This document shows, piece after piece, positions 63,609 through 64,000 of a stretch of DNA of 64,000 nt; within the stretch, counting starts at the first letter, position 1; each line of letters begins with the position of its first letter. The position numbers and the translations under genes were made by a program. The notes beneath the pieces are model-generated. The model searched no databases. It was not told the origin of the DNA and saw nothing but the letters and a program-made list of their open reading frames with translations. The stretch covers positions 1 to 64,000 of the forward strand of contig NZ_JBHZGL010000001.1 of NCBI RefSeq assembly GCF_051900415.1, in the 5' to 3' direction. Source of the stretch: Frateuria_A sp051900415 (GTDB lineage: Bacteria; Pseudomonadota; Gammaproteobacteria; Xanthomonadales; Rhodanobacteraceae).

Positions 63609-64000
63609 GCGCGTATTCGCAGAACTGACGGTCGCGTTCCCAGCCTTCGGATTCGTACAGCGCCTGCGCCGGCGCGTTGTCCAGCGCGGTCGACAGCGAC
63701 AGGCTCGCCGCACCCAACGCACGCGCATGCGCAGCGGCCTCGCGCAGCAACGCCGCCGCCACACCCTGGCGGCGTGCCTGCGGCGACACGAACATGTCGT
63801 TGAGCAGATAGGTGCGCACCATCCGCACCGAGGAGAACAGCGGATAGAGCTGGGTGAACCCGAGCCCTGCACCTTCGGCATCCAACGCCAGCAGGATCAC
63901 CGACTCGTGGTGCGCGAAGCGCGCCCGCAGGAATGCGCGTGCGGCGTCCGGATCGGACGGCTGGCCGTAGAACTGCCGGTAGCCGTCGAACAGCGGCACC
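63598..64000 (-). CDS. GNAT-family N-acetyltransferase (partial)
   Basis: The C-terminal ~133 residues of a GNAT acetyltransferase; the true start lies beyond the window end. It has VPLFDGYRQFYGQP near the left side, LNDMFVSPQARRQGVAAALL with the acetyl-CoA loop (R-R-Q-G-V-A), and the end ALYESEGWERDRQFCEYAL. Acceptor unknown. Confidence 0.85.
   Translation of the reverse strand, partial: VPLFDGYRQFYGQPSDPDAARAFLRARFAHHESVILLALDAEGAGLGFTQLYPLFSSVRMVRTYLLNDMFVSPQARRQGVAAALLREAAAHARALGAASLSLSTALDNAPAQALYESEGWERDRQFCEYALRL

Overview
The window is a GC-rich chromosomal segment of a gammaproteobacterium. Gene content and protein style fit Xanthomonadales (Lysobacterales), most likely the family Rhodanobacteraceae (Rhodanobacter, Dyella, Luteibacter or Frateuria type). 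This is inferred from the dense signalling genes, the RHS-type N-terminal signature, the bifunctional CysNC and the REP-like paired repeats; no rRNA or other taxonomic marker is present. About 60 protein genes are supported. I found no tRNA, rRNA, CRISPR array, intact insertion sequence, integrase or replication origin.

Layout. 1-10 kb is mixed housekeeping: an MscS-type channel, a cardiolipin synthase, exonuclease III, a large exported M14 carboxypeptidase, a tandem PepSY-like protein, an RNA 2',3'-cyclic phosphodiesterase, a cupin, a small metallothionein and a YceI protein. 10.2-21.6 kb is a compact signalling block of five genes: an HWE-type histidine kinase, a GGDEF-EAL protein, two diguanylate cyclases and a hybrid histidine kinase. 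The two kinases share the same sensory front end but carry different kinase modules. 21.8-28.4 kb holds a thioredoxin-reductase-like flavoprotein, a DUF3014 protein, a VIT-family transporter, the rpsF-rpsR-rplI operon, an IscA-type protein and asnS. 28.4-33.2 kb reads forward: a lipoprotein and a small membrane protein, then an SDR, an aldehyde dehydrogenase, a beta-carbonic anhydrase and a RidA protein that look like the lower part of the 2-aminomuconate (kynurenine/3-hydroxyanthranilate) route.

33.6-36.4 kb is the clearest accessory scar. The 3' end of an N-formylglutamate amidohydrolase gene is present twice, 1,999 bp apart, enclosing AT-richer DNA with a decayed RHS-protein start and a small exported orphan protein. 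36.4-49.3 kb returns to core-like genes: glutathione reductase, a ChaN/EreA-like protein, an NlpC/P60 lipoprotein, SlyD, an MFS transporter, an M4 protease, a methyltransferase, two DEAD-box helicases and S-formylglutathione hydrolase. 49.4-53.9 kb pairs the sulfate activation genes cysD-cysNC with a divergent TPR-sulfotransferase that would use their product PAPS. 54-58.3 kb has a DODA-type dioxygenase, a YkgJ protein, YpfJ, a MAPEG protein and a CPBP protease.

58.4-61.0 kb is a second accessory locus: a lipoprotein, a DUF2235/Tle1-like phospholipase and a coiled-coil membrane protein, which looks like an antibacterial lipase effector with its immunity protein. The window closes with Maf, another diguanylate cyclase and a truncated acetyltransferase. 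Several inverted-pair repeat families sit in the intergenic gaps. I did not find a convincing wholly new system; the best leads are the RHS/hutG scar, the lipase effector locus and the signalling block.
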